A program made the translations under genes and the position numbers. A stretch of DNA of 12,613 nucleotides from Desulfobulbaceae bacterium (GTDB taxonomy: Bacteria; Desulfobacterota; Desulfobulbia; Desulfobulbales; Desulfurivibrionaceae): NCBI GenBank assembly GCA_003557565.1, contig PWOG01000022.1, positions 1 to 12,613 of the forward strand. Direction: 5' to 3'. Of this stretch, positions 1 to 6,203 are shown piece by piece; the first letter of the stretch is position 1, and each line of letters starts with the position of its first letter. Under the pieces are notes generated by a model. It ran no database searches and was not told the origin of the DNA. It saw nothing but the letters and a program-made list of their open reading frames with translations.

Positions 1-998
1 CGGACCTGGGTGGCGTAGGACATCTCCGCCCCGGCCAGGAAGATGATCCAGCACAGCTGGAGCCAGACCAAAAACAGGGGCAGGGTGGCAAAGGAACCGT
101 AAATGGCGTTGTAGCGGGCCACTCCGATTTGCAGCTTGAGGTAGAGCCCCTGGACCAGGATCCAGGCCACCGCCCCGAAGAGCCCGCCGATCAGGGCCGG
201 GGTGAACTTTACCCGGGTGGCGGGCAGGAAGCGATAGAGCAGGGTGAAGGTCAGGGTCAGCAGCAGCAGGGGGATCATGCTCACCAGTAAATTTTCCAGG
301 GCGCTGATGGTCAGAAAGAACGGCAGCCGATCCTGGAGGGTTTCGCTCTGCAGAGTGGCTTCGGTGGCCAGAGTCAGGTTGACCGCCAGCGGCAGCAGGA
401 TCATCAGGGCCAGGTAATCCATCATCCGGCGGCCCACGGGACGGTCGACCACGGTCTGCCAGATGGCGTTCATGGCCCGCTCGATGCTGCTCAGCACGAT
501 CACCACCGCCGCCACCAGGCCGATCACCCCGAAAGCCCCCAGGGTGGCGAAATCGGTGCGGTCCACGTAATCGAAGATCTGGTCGACGGCCTGGCGCAGG
601 TGGGCGGCGCTGGTCTGCTCCACCGGCTGTTCTTCCTGATCGGCGCCGGGATCCACCATGGCGGGGCCGCCGGTGTCGCCCCAGATAGTGGTGGCGCCTT
701 CCATCTGATCGATAAAGCGATGGGCCGCCTGGCGCATCTGGTCGCCGGCACCCAGGCCCTTGAGCACGGCGGTGCCCAGGGCCAGGGTGGGGACTAACGA
801 TAAAATTATGGTGAAGGTCAGGGCGCTGGCCCGCAAGGGGATCCGGTCCCGGTTGAACTCCCGGGCGAAAATGGTCAAAACCAGCAGCACTTCGCGCAAT
901 CGGCGCAGCCAGGGGCTCTCCTCGGCGGGCGGTTCCTGGCGGATCCAGATCATGACCTGGTCCAGGCGGTTGCGCAAGTCGCCCAGCACCGGGCTCAT
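1..998 (-). CDS. YihY/BrkB-family inner-membrane protein (partial, C-terminus outside window)
   Basis: Reading the minus strand from ATG at 998 gives 332 uninterrupted codons that run off the left edge. The protein is hydrophobic, with likely membrane segments near residues 58-78, 152-172, 195-215, 238-258, 266-286 and 303-325. The family signature RYNAIYGSFATLPLFLVWLQ lies near residues 295-314 and is followed by LAGAEMSYA. These features are characteristic of the YihY/virulence factor BrkB family, once misnamed RNase BN; its molecular function is not established. The loop between the first two membrane segments (about 85-145) is long and rich in Q, E and D. The ATG overlaps the glnB stop as ATGA, and GAGG inside glnB a few bases upstream can serve as ribosome site, so translation is probably coupled. 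Family assignment is confident; function is not. Confidence 0.9.
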   Translation of the reverse strand, partial: MSPVLGDLRNRLDQVMIWIRQEPPAEESPWLRRLREVLLVLTIFAREFNRDRIPLRASALTFTIILSLVPTLALGTAVLKGLGAGDQMRQAAHRFIDQMEGATTIWGDTGGPAMVDPGADQEEQPVEQTSAAHLRQAVDQIFDYVDRTDFATLGAFGVIGLVAAVVIVLSSIERAMNAIWQTVVDRPVGRRMMDYLALMILLPLAVNLTLATEATLQSETLQDRLPFFLTISALENLLVSMIPLLLLTLTFTLLYRFLPATRVKFTPALIGGLFGAVAWILVQGLYLKLQIGVARYNAIYGSFATLPLFLVWLQLCWIIFLAGAEMSYATQV

Positions 999-1333
999 AT
1001 GGCCTCGACCCCGCGCTCGCCGGTGCGGACCCGGAGAACCTCTTCCACCGGTAAGACGAAGATCTTGCCGTCGCCGATCTTGCCGCTGTTGGCCGCTTCA
1101 CGGATGCACTGCACTACATCTTCGGCCTGATCGGCGGGGACGATGACCTCCACCTTGATCTTGGGAATGAAGTCCACCACGTATTCGGCCCCCCGGTAAA
1201 TCTCGGTATGGCCCTTCTGGCGGCCATAGCCCTTGACCTCGGTGATGGTCATGCCCTGTACGCCCAACTCGTGCAGGGCTTTTTTAACTTGATCCAGCTT
1301 GAAGGGCTTGATGATGGCTTCAATCTTTTTCAT
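995..1333 (-). CDS. glnB: Nitrogen regulatory protein P-II
   Basis: This 112-residue protein has the usual P-II length and carries all hallmark sites. The T-loop holds the uridylylation tyrosine Y51 in YRGAEYVVDF. The nucleotide-binding stretch GKIGDGKIFV lies at 84-93, and R101 and R103 sit near the C-terminus. P-II proteins sense 2-oxoglutarate and ATP/ADP and control glutamine synthetase, ammonium transporters and other nitrogen targets. The start has GAGG five bases upstream (1339-1342 on the plus strand). No glnA or amtB lies next to it here; instead its stop overlaps the start of the YihY-family gene, an unusual partner. GlnB versus GlnK cannot be settled from sequence alone, because no amtB neighbour is visible. 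Confidence 0.95.
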   Translation of the reverse strand: MKKIEAIIKPFKLDQVKKALHELGVQGMTITEVKGYGRQKGHTEIYRGAEYVVDFIPKIKVEVIVPADQAEDVVQCIREAANSGKIGDGKIFVLPVEEVLRVRTGERGVEAI

Positions 1334-1579
1334 GGCTGCCTCTATTGGGTTGGGCCGGGTTGGTTGAGCTGCTATCGTCCGGTGCCGATAATAAAAATAT
1401 ATTGAGAATAACGGTTAATCACAAGTAAAAGTTGCCGGCGACGGGCATGGATACGAGTGTTGGGAGCCCGGGGCGCCGCAGCGAGGACGGGCATACTTAA
1501 GCCCGGCAGCCGCGTGCTTCCAATGTACAAATTGAGGAATATATGGTAATACTCCGCCCTTCTTAAGGGCGTCATTGGC
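1334..1579. other. glnB/aconitase divergent intergenic region, left part
   Basis: No gene could be supported here. Besides the glnB promoter, it holds a perfect 7-bp hairpin with a 3-base loop (CGCCCTT/AAGGGCG, 1555-1571), and GACGGGCAT occurs twice as a direct repeat near 1440 and 1487. GCCCGG also recurs around 1468-1505. The short open frames on the minus strand lack ribosome sites and recognisable motifs. The hairpin has no T-tract, so it is not a convincing intrinsic terminator. Confidence 0.4.
1396..1424 (-). promoter_or_regulatory. Candidate sigma70-type promoter for glnB
   Basis: On the minus strand TTGTGA (complement of 1419-1424) and TATATT (complement of 1396-1401) are separated by exactly 17 bases in an AT-rich patch within GC-rich DNA. 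Transcription would start near 1389, about 55 bases before the glnB ATG. No sigma54 site with correct GG-N10-GC spacing was seen, although that is common for P-II genes. Confidence 0.45.
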
Positions 1580-1712
1580 GTAACCAATCACAGGGTTTGT
1601 CCAGTAAGCGGGCATGGGGTACCGCAGGTTGTGGCACGGGGGCGGCGATGCCTACATCAGTATGTGAGCCGGCCCGATCGCCGCTTTCGGCGGTGCCCCC
1701 ATGATCGCTTAC
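1580..1712 (+). repeat. Dispersed palindromic element, copy A
   Basis: A 16-base motif GTAACCAATCACAGGG (1580-1595) is followed after 8 bases by a second direct copy at 1604, and an inverted copy ends at 1712. The 109-base part from 1604 to 1712 is an imperfect palindrome: its outer 7 bases GTAAGCG/CGCTTAC pair exactly, as do CATGGGG/CCCCATG. The central core 1643-1676 carries TAC-ATCA-GTA and GAGCCGGC. It aligns end to end with copy B in the same orientation, with scattered substitutions and one compensating single-base indel. It ends 33 bases before the aconitase ATG, so it could form a hairpin in the 5' leader or the upstream DNA of that gene. Confidence 0.85.
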
Positions 1713-1734
1713 CGGCCTGATTATATGATCTAAA

Positions 1735-1740
1735 GGGGAG
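1735..1740 (+). promoter_or_regulatory. Ribosome binding site of aconitase
   Basis: GGGGAG lies five bases before ATG at 1746, fixing the start directly downstream of copy A. Confidence 0.75.
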
Positions 1741-1745
1741 TAAAC

Positions 1746-3671
1746 ATGGGACAGACGGTAACCGAAAAGATTCTCGCCGCCCACCTGGTGGAAGGCGAGC
1801 TGGAAAAGGGCCGGGAAATCGGCATTCGCATCGATCAGACCTTGACCCAGGACGCCACCGGCACCATGGCCTATCTGGAGTTCGAGGCCATTGGCTTGCC
1901 CCGGGTACAGACCGAGCTGTCGGTCTGTTACGTCGATCATAACCTGATCCAGTCGGATTTCCGCAATGCCGACGACCATCGTTTTCTCCGGTCCGTGGCC
2001 CGCCGGTTCGGCCTTTATTACTCGCCTCCAGGCAACGGCATTTCCCATCAGGTACACCTGGAGCGCTTCGGCCTGCCGGGCCGGACCCTGCTGGGTTCCG
2101 ACAGCCACACCCCCACCGGTGGCGGCCTGGGCATGCTGGCCATGGGGGCCGGCGGTCTGGACGTGGCCATGGCCATGGCCGGCAAGCCCTTTTACCTGGT
2201 GACGCCCAAGGTGTACGGGATCAAGCTCACCGGCAAGCTCTCGCCCTGGGTTTCGGCCCGGGACGTGCTGCTGGAGGTGCTGCGGCGGCTGTCGGTCAAG
2301 GGCGGGGTCGGCTACGTGATGGAATACTTCGGCCCCGGCGTGGCCGAGCTGTCGGTGACCGACCGGGCCTCCATCACCAACTTCGGGGCCGAGCTGGGCG
2401 CCACCAGTTCGGTTTTTCCCTCCGACGCCAGGACCCGGGAGTTCCTGGCAAGCCAGGGCCGGGAAGCCGGCTGGCAGGAGTTGACGGCCGACGACGACGC
2501 GGTTTACGACCAGGTCATGGAGATCGACCTGGGTGCCCTGGAGCCCCTGATCGCCTGCCCCTCGTCGCCGGACAACGTGGTGCCGGTGCGCGAGGTGGCC
2601 GGCCGGCCGGTGGCCCAGGTGCTGGTGGGGTCCTGTTCCAACTCCTCGCTGCGCGACCTGATGGTGGTGGCCAAAACCCTGGAGACCCGCGAGGTCAGTC
2701 CCGAGTTGAGCTTTGAGATCAACCCCGGCAGCCGCCAGGTGCTGGAAAACCTCACCGCCCAGAGCGATATGCTGACCCTGGTCAAGGCCGGCGCCCGGGT
2801 GCACCAGGCCGGCTGTCTGGGCTGCATCGGCATGGGCCAGGCGCCGCCCACCGACGCCATCTCCCTGCGCACCTTTCCCCGCAACTTCCCCGGCCGCAGC
2901 GGCACCAAGAACGATCAGGTCTATCTCTGCAGCCCGGAAGTGGCGGTGGCGGCGGCGATTAACGGCAAGATCACCGATCCCCGGGAACTGGGGGAATATC
3001 CTTCCTTCACCATGCCCCAGCGTTATCTGCCCGGCGATACCCGGATCGAGGCGCCTCTGCCCCAGACCGAGGCACAGCTGGTGGAGATCATTCGCGGCCC
3101 CAACATCGCCCCCTTTCCAGTTTTCGAACCCGCGCCCGAAGACTGGCAGGGCGAGGTGCTGCTCAAGGTGGAGGACAATATAACCACCGACCATATCATG
3201 CCCGCCGGAGCCCGGGTGCTGCCCCTGCGCAGCAACGTGCCGGCGATCAGCGAGTTTGTCTACGAGGCGGTGGATGCGGAGTTCGTCCAGCGGGCCAGGC
3301 AGCGCGGTCCCGGCCTGGTGGTGGGCGGCGACAACTACGGCCAGGGGTCATCCCGGGAACACGCGGCCCTGGCGCCGCGCTACCTCGGCGTCCAGGTCAA
3401 GCTGGTCAAGAGTTTCGCTCGGATCCACAAGGCCAACCTGATCAACTTCGGCATTATCCCCCTGACCTTCGCCGATCCCGCCGATTACGACAAGCTCAAG
3501 CAGGGAGAGGCGGTGCGGATTCCGGGCCTGCGCCAGCAGCTGGCCGCCGGGGCCGAAACCCTGACGGTGGAAGCCGGCGGCCACCGGATCCCGGCGCGGC
3601 TGGAGGTTTCCCCCCGGCACCGGGAAATTCTGCTGGCGGGGAGTTTGCTGAACTGGGCCTCTCGGCAATAA
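1746..3671 (+). CDS. Aconitate hydratase, single-chain Aquifex-type
   Basis: This 641-residue protein interconverts citrate and isocitrate through cis-aconitate in the TCA cycle, using a [4Fe-4S] cluster. Cluster ligands are C297 in VGSCSNSS and C357/C360 in AGCLGCIG. Other active-site motifs are GSDSHTPTGGG at 117-127, RNFPGRSG at 379-386 and, in the C-terminal swivel domain, VEDNITTDHIMPAGA at 475-489 and GGDNYGQGSSREHA at 527-540. It is much shorter than AcnA or AcnB (about 860-900 residues) and fits the compact aconitase type that resembles 3-isopropylmalate dehydratase with both subunits in one chain. A homoaconitase or isopropylmalate isomerase role is less likely but cannot be excluded. 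A palindromic element sits upstream, and another begins at the last base of its stop codon. Confidence 0.93.
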   Translation: MGQTVTEKILAAHLVEGELEKGREIGIRIDQTLTQDATGTMAYLEFEAIGLPRVQTELSVCYVDHNLIQSDFRNADDHRFLRSVARRFGLYYSPPGNGISHQVHLERFGLPGRTLLGSDSHTPTGGGLGMLAMGAGGLDVAMAMAGKPFYLVTPKVYGIKLTGKLSPWVSARDVLLEVLRRLSVKGGVGYVMEYFGPGVAELSVTDRASITNFGAELGATSSVFPSDARTREFLASQGREAGWQELTADDDAVYDQVMEIDLGALEPLIACPSSPDNVVPVREVAGRPVAQVLVGSCSNSSLRDLMVVAKTLETREVSPELSFEINPGSRQVLENLTAQSDMLTLVKAGARVHQAGCLGCIGMGQAPPTDAISLRTFPRNFPGRSGTKNDQVYLCSPEVAVAAAINGKITDPRELGEYPSFTMPQRYLPGDTRIEAPLPQTEAQLVEIIRGPNIAPFPVFEPAPEDWQGEVLLKVEDNITTDHIMPAGARVLPLRSNVPAISEFVYEAVDAEFVQRARQRGPGLVVGGDNYGQGSSREHAALAPRYLGVQVKLVKSFARIHKANLINFGIIPLTFADPADYDKLKQGEAVRIPGLRQQLAAGAETLTVEAGGHRIPARLEVSPRHREILLAGSLLNWASRQ

Positions 3672-3784
3672 CGGCAAGCATTCATCAGCACCGCATCTTT
3701 CCGCGATCAGTCACGGCGATATAGCGCTGCTATAATCGCCGCAACTGATCGCGAAAATCTGCGGCACTGCTGAACGCTTGCCGT
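3671..3784 (-). repeat. Long near-perfect palindrome D1 (variant of the dispersed element)
   Basis: Arms 3671-3725 and 3729-3784 pair at 46 of 55 positions with one extra base, around a 3-base loop at the tip ATAGC-GCT-GCTAT. The element starts at the last base of the aconitase stop codon, so it probably caps that transcript, although no T-run follows. Its ends (GGCAAGCGTTCA on the minus strand) and inner segment AAGATGCGGTG match copies B and C, placing its forward orientation on the minus strand. The centre differs, with GGCGAT/ATCGCC around the tip instead of the TACATCAGTA core. Of the nine arm mismatches, six would be G.U pairs in a minus-strand RNA and none would be in a plus-strand RNA. 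Confidence 0.85.
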
Positions 3785-3878
3785 CATTGCCGGTAGTCGA
3801 AGGGTGGAGGCTTGAGTACCTGATGTACGCTGCGCCGACCTGATTGCCGCAAGCTGGGGCACTGCTGAACGCTTGCCG
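3763..3878. repeat. Exact 21-bp direct repeat (3763-3783 and 3858-3878)
   Basis: Both copies begin GGCACTGCTGAACG and end CTTGCCG, and are exactly 95 bases apart. The first forms the right end of palindrome D1 and the second the right end of part-copy D2. After one further differing base both continue CATTGCC, and ATTGCC is then repeated again at 3887-3892, suggesting local slippage. Confidence 0.8.
3807..3878 (-). repeat. Part-copy D2 of the dispersed element
   Basis: On the minus strand this reads from the GGCAAGCGTTCAGCAGTGCC end into the core CAGCGTACATCAGGTACT and then CAAGCC, matching the first half and core of copies B and C. The second half, with the inverted terminal motif, is missing, so it looks truncated. 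It lies next to D1 in the same orientation, giving a tandem arrangement between aconitase and maf. Confidence 0.7.
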
Positions 3879-3881
3879 CCA

Positions 3882-3909
3882 TTGCCATTGCCGGTGCGTG
3901 GGGTATTAT
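3882..3909 (+). promoter_or_regulatory. Candidate promoter for maf
   Basis: TTGCCA (3882-3887) and TATTAT (3904-3909) each match the sigma70 consensus at five of six positions, 16 bases apart. The predicted start near 3916 would leave only about four bases before ATG 3920, implying a near-leaderless transcript or use of the later ATG at 3935. Confidence 0.35.
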
Positions 3910-3919
3910 TTGGTGGTTT

Positions 3920-4519
3920 ATGGCTTATCGATTGATGTTTGAGACCCTGCAGCCTCTGGTGCTGGCCTCGGCTTCGCCCCGGCGGCGGGAGATGCTGGCC
4001 GAACTGGGGCTGGAGTTTACCTTGGCGGCGGCGGATATTGTTGAAGAGGCCGGGGCCGGTGAGGAGCCGGCCTCTTTTGCTCGCCGTTTGGCCGTGGAAA
4101 AAGCGGCGGCGGTGGCGGCTGGTTTTCCCGCCGCCTGGGTGCTGGGGGCCGATACGGTGGTGGCCCTGGGGGACCGAATTTTAGGCAAGCCCGCCGATGC
4201 CCGCCAGGCCGAAGAGATGCTGGCGGCGCTGAGTGGCCGGGAGCATACGGTATGGACCGGCTTTGCCCTGCTCCGGGGGCGGGAACAGGTGGCGGCGGCG
4301 GTGGCCACCCGGGTGTGGTTTGCCGAGCTTGACCCTGACCTGATCCGGGCCTACGTCGCCACCGGCGAACCTTTGGACAAGGCCGGGGGGTATGGCATCC
4401 AGGGCCGGGGCGGGGTACTGGTGAGGCAAATCGAGGGCTCGGCCAGCAACGTCATCGGCCTGCCCCTGGCGGAAGTATGCGCCGCCTTGCGGGAGTGCCG
4501 GATTATCGCTCCGGCCTGA
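3920..4519 (+). CDS. maf: Maf-family nucleoside triphosphate pyrophosphatase (dTTP/UTP type)
   Basis: The 199-residue protein is of normal Maf length. It shows LASASPRRREML near residues 15-26, LAVEKAAAV, the catalytic LGADTVVALGDRILGKPADA segment, LSGREHTVWTG and DKAGGYGIQGRG. Maf proteins hydrolyse non-canonical or excess nucleotides to monophosphates. The RR after SASP and the Q in YGIQG are typical of the YhdE-like subgroup acting on dTTP and UTP, rather than the YceF subgroup acting on m7GTP. ATG 3920 is preceded only by a weak GGTGG, and ATG 3935, giving MFETLQPLVLASASPRR, is a reasonable alternative start with no better site. It lies alone between repeat elements, so it is probably transcribed singly. 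Confidence 0.92.
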   Translation: MAYRLMFETLQPLVLASASPRRREMLAELGLEFTLAAADIVEEAGAGEEPASFARRLAVEKAAAVAAGFPAAWVLGADTVVALGDRILGKPADARQAEEMLAALSGREHTVWTGFALLRGREQVAAAVATRVWFAELDPDLIRAYVATGEPLDKAGGYGIQGRGGVLVRQIEGSASNVIGLPLAEVCAALRECRIIAPA

Positions 4520-4658
4520 GCACCTTATGAATCTGCTTCCGCTCTCTGGACCGGCTTGCCGTAAGAAGTATCTTGTTGTAATGGCCTTTTTTTGTTGACT
4601 TGATCGGACGGTTTTTTTAACATGGGCGCTCGGAAGTTCTGCCTGTAGTGGGGGAACC
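4520..4658 (+). other. maf/luxR intergenic region, left part with promoter
   Basis: No gene is supported in this AT-richer stretch. Its notable content is T-runs at 4587-4593 and 4612-4618 and the promoter candidate at 4595-4623. No stable hairpin precedes the T-runs, so a maf terminator is not clear. Confidence 0.4.
4595..4623 (+). promoter_or_regulatory. Candidate sigma70 promoter for the LuxR-type regulator
   Basis: TTGACT (4595-4600) and TAACAT (4618-4623) are exactly 17 bases apart. A transcript starting near 4630 would carry a leader of about 230 nt that includes all of palindromic copy B before the regulator start at 4863. Confidence 0.5.
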
Positions 4659-4791
4659 GTAAATGATCACAGGGGCAAAATGGTAAGCGGTCACAGGGTG
4701 CCGCAGGTTGTGGTGATCGGGACGGCGAAGCGTACCTCGGTACGTGAGCCGGCCCGATCGCCGCAAGATGCGGTACCCTCTAATCGCTTAC
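4659..4791 (+). repeat. Dispersed palindromic element, copy B (best-preserved fold)
   Basis: The motif occurs as GTAAATGATCACAGGG at 4659, GTAAGCGGTCACAGGG at 4683 and inverted at 4776-4791. The 44-base arms 4683-4726 and 4748-4791 pair without bulges: by hand count 35 Watson-Crick pairs plus 4 G.U in a plus-strand RNA. Inside sits a perfect apical stem CGTAC-CTCG-GTACG (4731-4744). It has the same orientation as copy A and the opposite orientation to copy C. Being in the probable leader of the downstream regulator, it could act on expression of that gene, but this is inference. Confidence 0.88.
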
Positions 4792-4862
4792 GGGGAGCCG
4801 CTGCACAGGTGGGCGGGGAAGGCTAACGGCGCCGGGGAGGTGCCACCACCACTGGGTCGGCA

Positions 4863-6035
4863 ATGGGTATAAGGGTTGGATCAGCACAGGAATTTCGGCC
4901 GTGGCGGCAGCGGGAACATTTGATCGCCACCATTTATGCCACCGTTACCGAACCTGCCGCCTGGTCGACGCTGCTGCGGGAACTGGTGGAGTTAACCTGT
5001 TCCCGCTCGGCCCGCCTGCTGATCCTCAATCCCACCGCCGACCGGGTGTTGAGCAGTCTTAAGCTCAATATCGACGACAACGATCATCGTCGCTATGTCG
5101 AGCATTACGTCAACACCTGCCCCTGGCGCCCGGAGTTGCGGCGCAAGGAGCCGGGGCGTCTGTATTCCACTTACCTGCATTTCAATTGCCGTCAGCCCGA
5201 GTACTACCGCACCGAGTTTTTCAACGACTGGGCCGGCCCCCAGGACATCCATCACGGCGTATGCGGCACCGTTTATCAGGACTCCGATCGTTCCGTGCAG
5301 TTGTTGATTCAGCGCACCCGGGACCAGGGCCATTACAGTGAGACTGACACCGAATTCATTAACGATTTTATCCCTCACCTCCAGCAGGCGTTGGTGCTGG
5401 GCGCCCGGGTGGTTGCGTGCCGGGCCAGGGACGAGGCGGTGGCCCTGGCGGCGGGGCGGGAAACCTTGCCTTTTGTGCTGCTGGACCACGAGTTACGGCC
5501 GGCCTACAGCAGCCCCGGCGCCGAGGAATTGCTGGCCGGCGGCGCGGCAGGAGTGCTGACCGCCGGCGGCCGGTTACGGCTGGAAGATCCCGCCGCCGAC
5601 GGGCGACTGCAGAGTTTGCTGCGGCAAAGCCTTCGGGCTGCGGCCAGTCGGCTGTTTGACACCGATGGCGGCCTGGTGAAGGTTCCCCGGGCCGGGGGTC
5701 ATGGCTTGCAGTTGCTGGTTCGCCCCGTGCATCCCGAGGTGCCGGTGCTGCTGGGTGAGCCGTCGGCTCATGTGGCGGTCTATATTCATGACTCCGAGGC
5801 GGGATTGCTCATTGACCCTGAGCGGTTGCGCCTATTTTATAAGTTGTCGGAAGCAGAGATCCGGGTGGCCCGTGCCCTGGCGGCAACTCCGGAGCCGGTG
5901 GAGGTGGCCCGGCGTTGCCATGTCAGCCTGCATACGGTACGCTCCCATATCAAATCGATTTTCATGAAAACCGGTACCGGCAGCCAGGCCGCATTGATGA
6001 AGCTGCTGCTCTCCGGCCCGGCCCGGCGCCGCTGA
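4863..6035 (+). CDS. LuxR-type helix-turn-helix transcriptional regulator
   Basis: A 390-residue protein has a C-terminal LuxR-type DNA-binding domain at about 324-384: LSEAEIRVARALA, then VARRCHVSLHTVRSHIKSIF with the recognition helix near 354-366, then KTGTGSQAALMKLL. The N-terminal 300 residues resemble the sensory region of stand-alone LuxR regulators (GAF/PAS-like), but no receiver aspartate or known ligand motif is visible, so the signal is unknown. The start is uncertain: ATG 4863 has no clear ribosome site, and an in-frame TTG at 4920 preceded by CGGGAA is possible. The gene is bracketed by inverted copies of the palindromic element. The hydrolase downstream is a plausible target by proximity only. 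Confidence 0.82.
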   Translation: MGIRVGSAQEFRPWRQREHLIATIYATVTEPAAWSTLLRELVELTCSRSARLLILNPTADRVLSSLKLNIDDNDHRRYVEHYVNTCPWRPELRRKEPGRLYSTYLHFNCRQPEYYRTEFFNDWAGPQDIHHGVCGTVYQDSDRSVQLLIQRTRDQGHYSETDTEFINDFIPHLQQALVLGARVVACRARDEAVALAAGRETLPFVLLDHELRPAYSSPGAEELLAGGAAGVLTAGGRLRLEDPAADGRLQSLLRQSLRAAASRLFDTDGGLVKVPRAGGHGLQLLVRPVHPEVPVLLGEPSAHVAVYIHDSEAGLLIDPERLRLFYKLSEAEIRVARALAATPEPVEVARRCHVSLHTVRSHIKSIFMKTGTGSQAALMKLLLSGPARRR

Positions 6036-6038
6036 GGG

Positions 6039-6172
6039 GTTAGCGATCAGGGGGCACCGCATCTTGCGGCGAACGAGCCGGCTCAAGTACTGATGTACGC
6101 ATCGCCGCCTCGTTTGCCGCAACCTGTGGCACCGCGACCTCTTACTCCTTGATGAACCCTGTGATCTCTTAC
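6039..6172 (-). repeat. Dispersed palindromic element, copy C (inverted relative to A and B)
   Basis: It begins three bases after the LuxR-gene stop. On the minus strand it reads GTAAGAGATCACAGGG, an 11-base gap, GTAAGAGGTCGCGGTG, then the core CGGCGATGCGTACATCAG (6107 down to 6090), CCGCAAGATGCGGTGCC, and the inverted end CTGATCGCTAAC. The inner part (6039-6145) is 107 bases against 109 in A and B, explained by a short deletion in one arm, and the spacing of the two direct motifs is three bases longer. It fills most of the gap before the hydrolase and may end the regulator transcript. Confidence 0.83.
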
Positions 6173-6189
6173 GAATAATGGCTACATTT

Positions 6190-6194
6190 GGAGG
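6190..6194 (+). promoter_or_regulatory. Ribosome binding site of the alpha/beta hydrolase
   Basis: GGAGG lies nine bases before ATG 6204. It is one of the clearest Shine-Dalgarno sites on the plus strand and sits only 17 bases beyond copy C. Confidence 0.75.
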
Positions 6195-6203
6195 TTTGAG
6201 AAT

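Noticed and set aside
1375..1395. Sigma54 promoter for glnB
   Set aside because: A GG...GC pair is present on the minus strand but the spacing is 12 rather than 10 bases, and the flanks do not match.
1415..1615. Small minus-strand open frames upstream of glnB
   Set aside because: No ribosome site and no family resemblance; they overlap copy A and local repeats.
1572..3194. Long open frame antisense to the aconitase gene (540 codons)
   Set aside because: Low-complexity G/A/H/Q-rich translation with no motifs, opposite a well-supported enzyme gene; it is a by-product of GC-rich codon usage.
3671..6172. CRISPR-like array from the repeated palindromes
   Set aside because: Copies are far apart, in both orientations, without regular spacers or cas genes.
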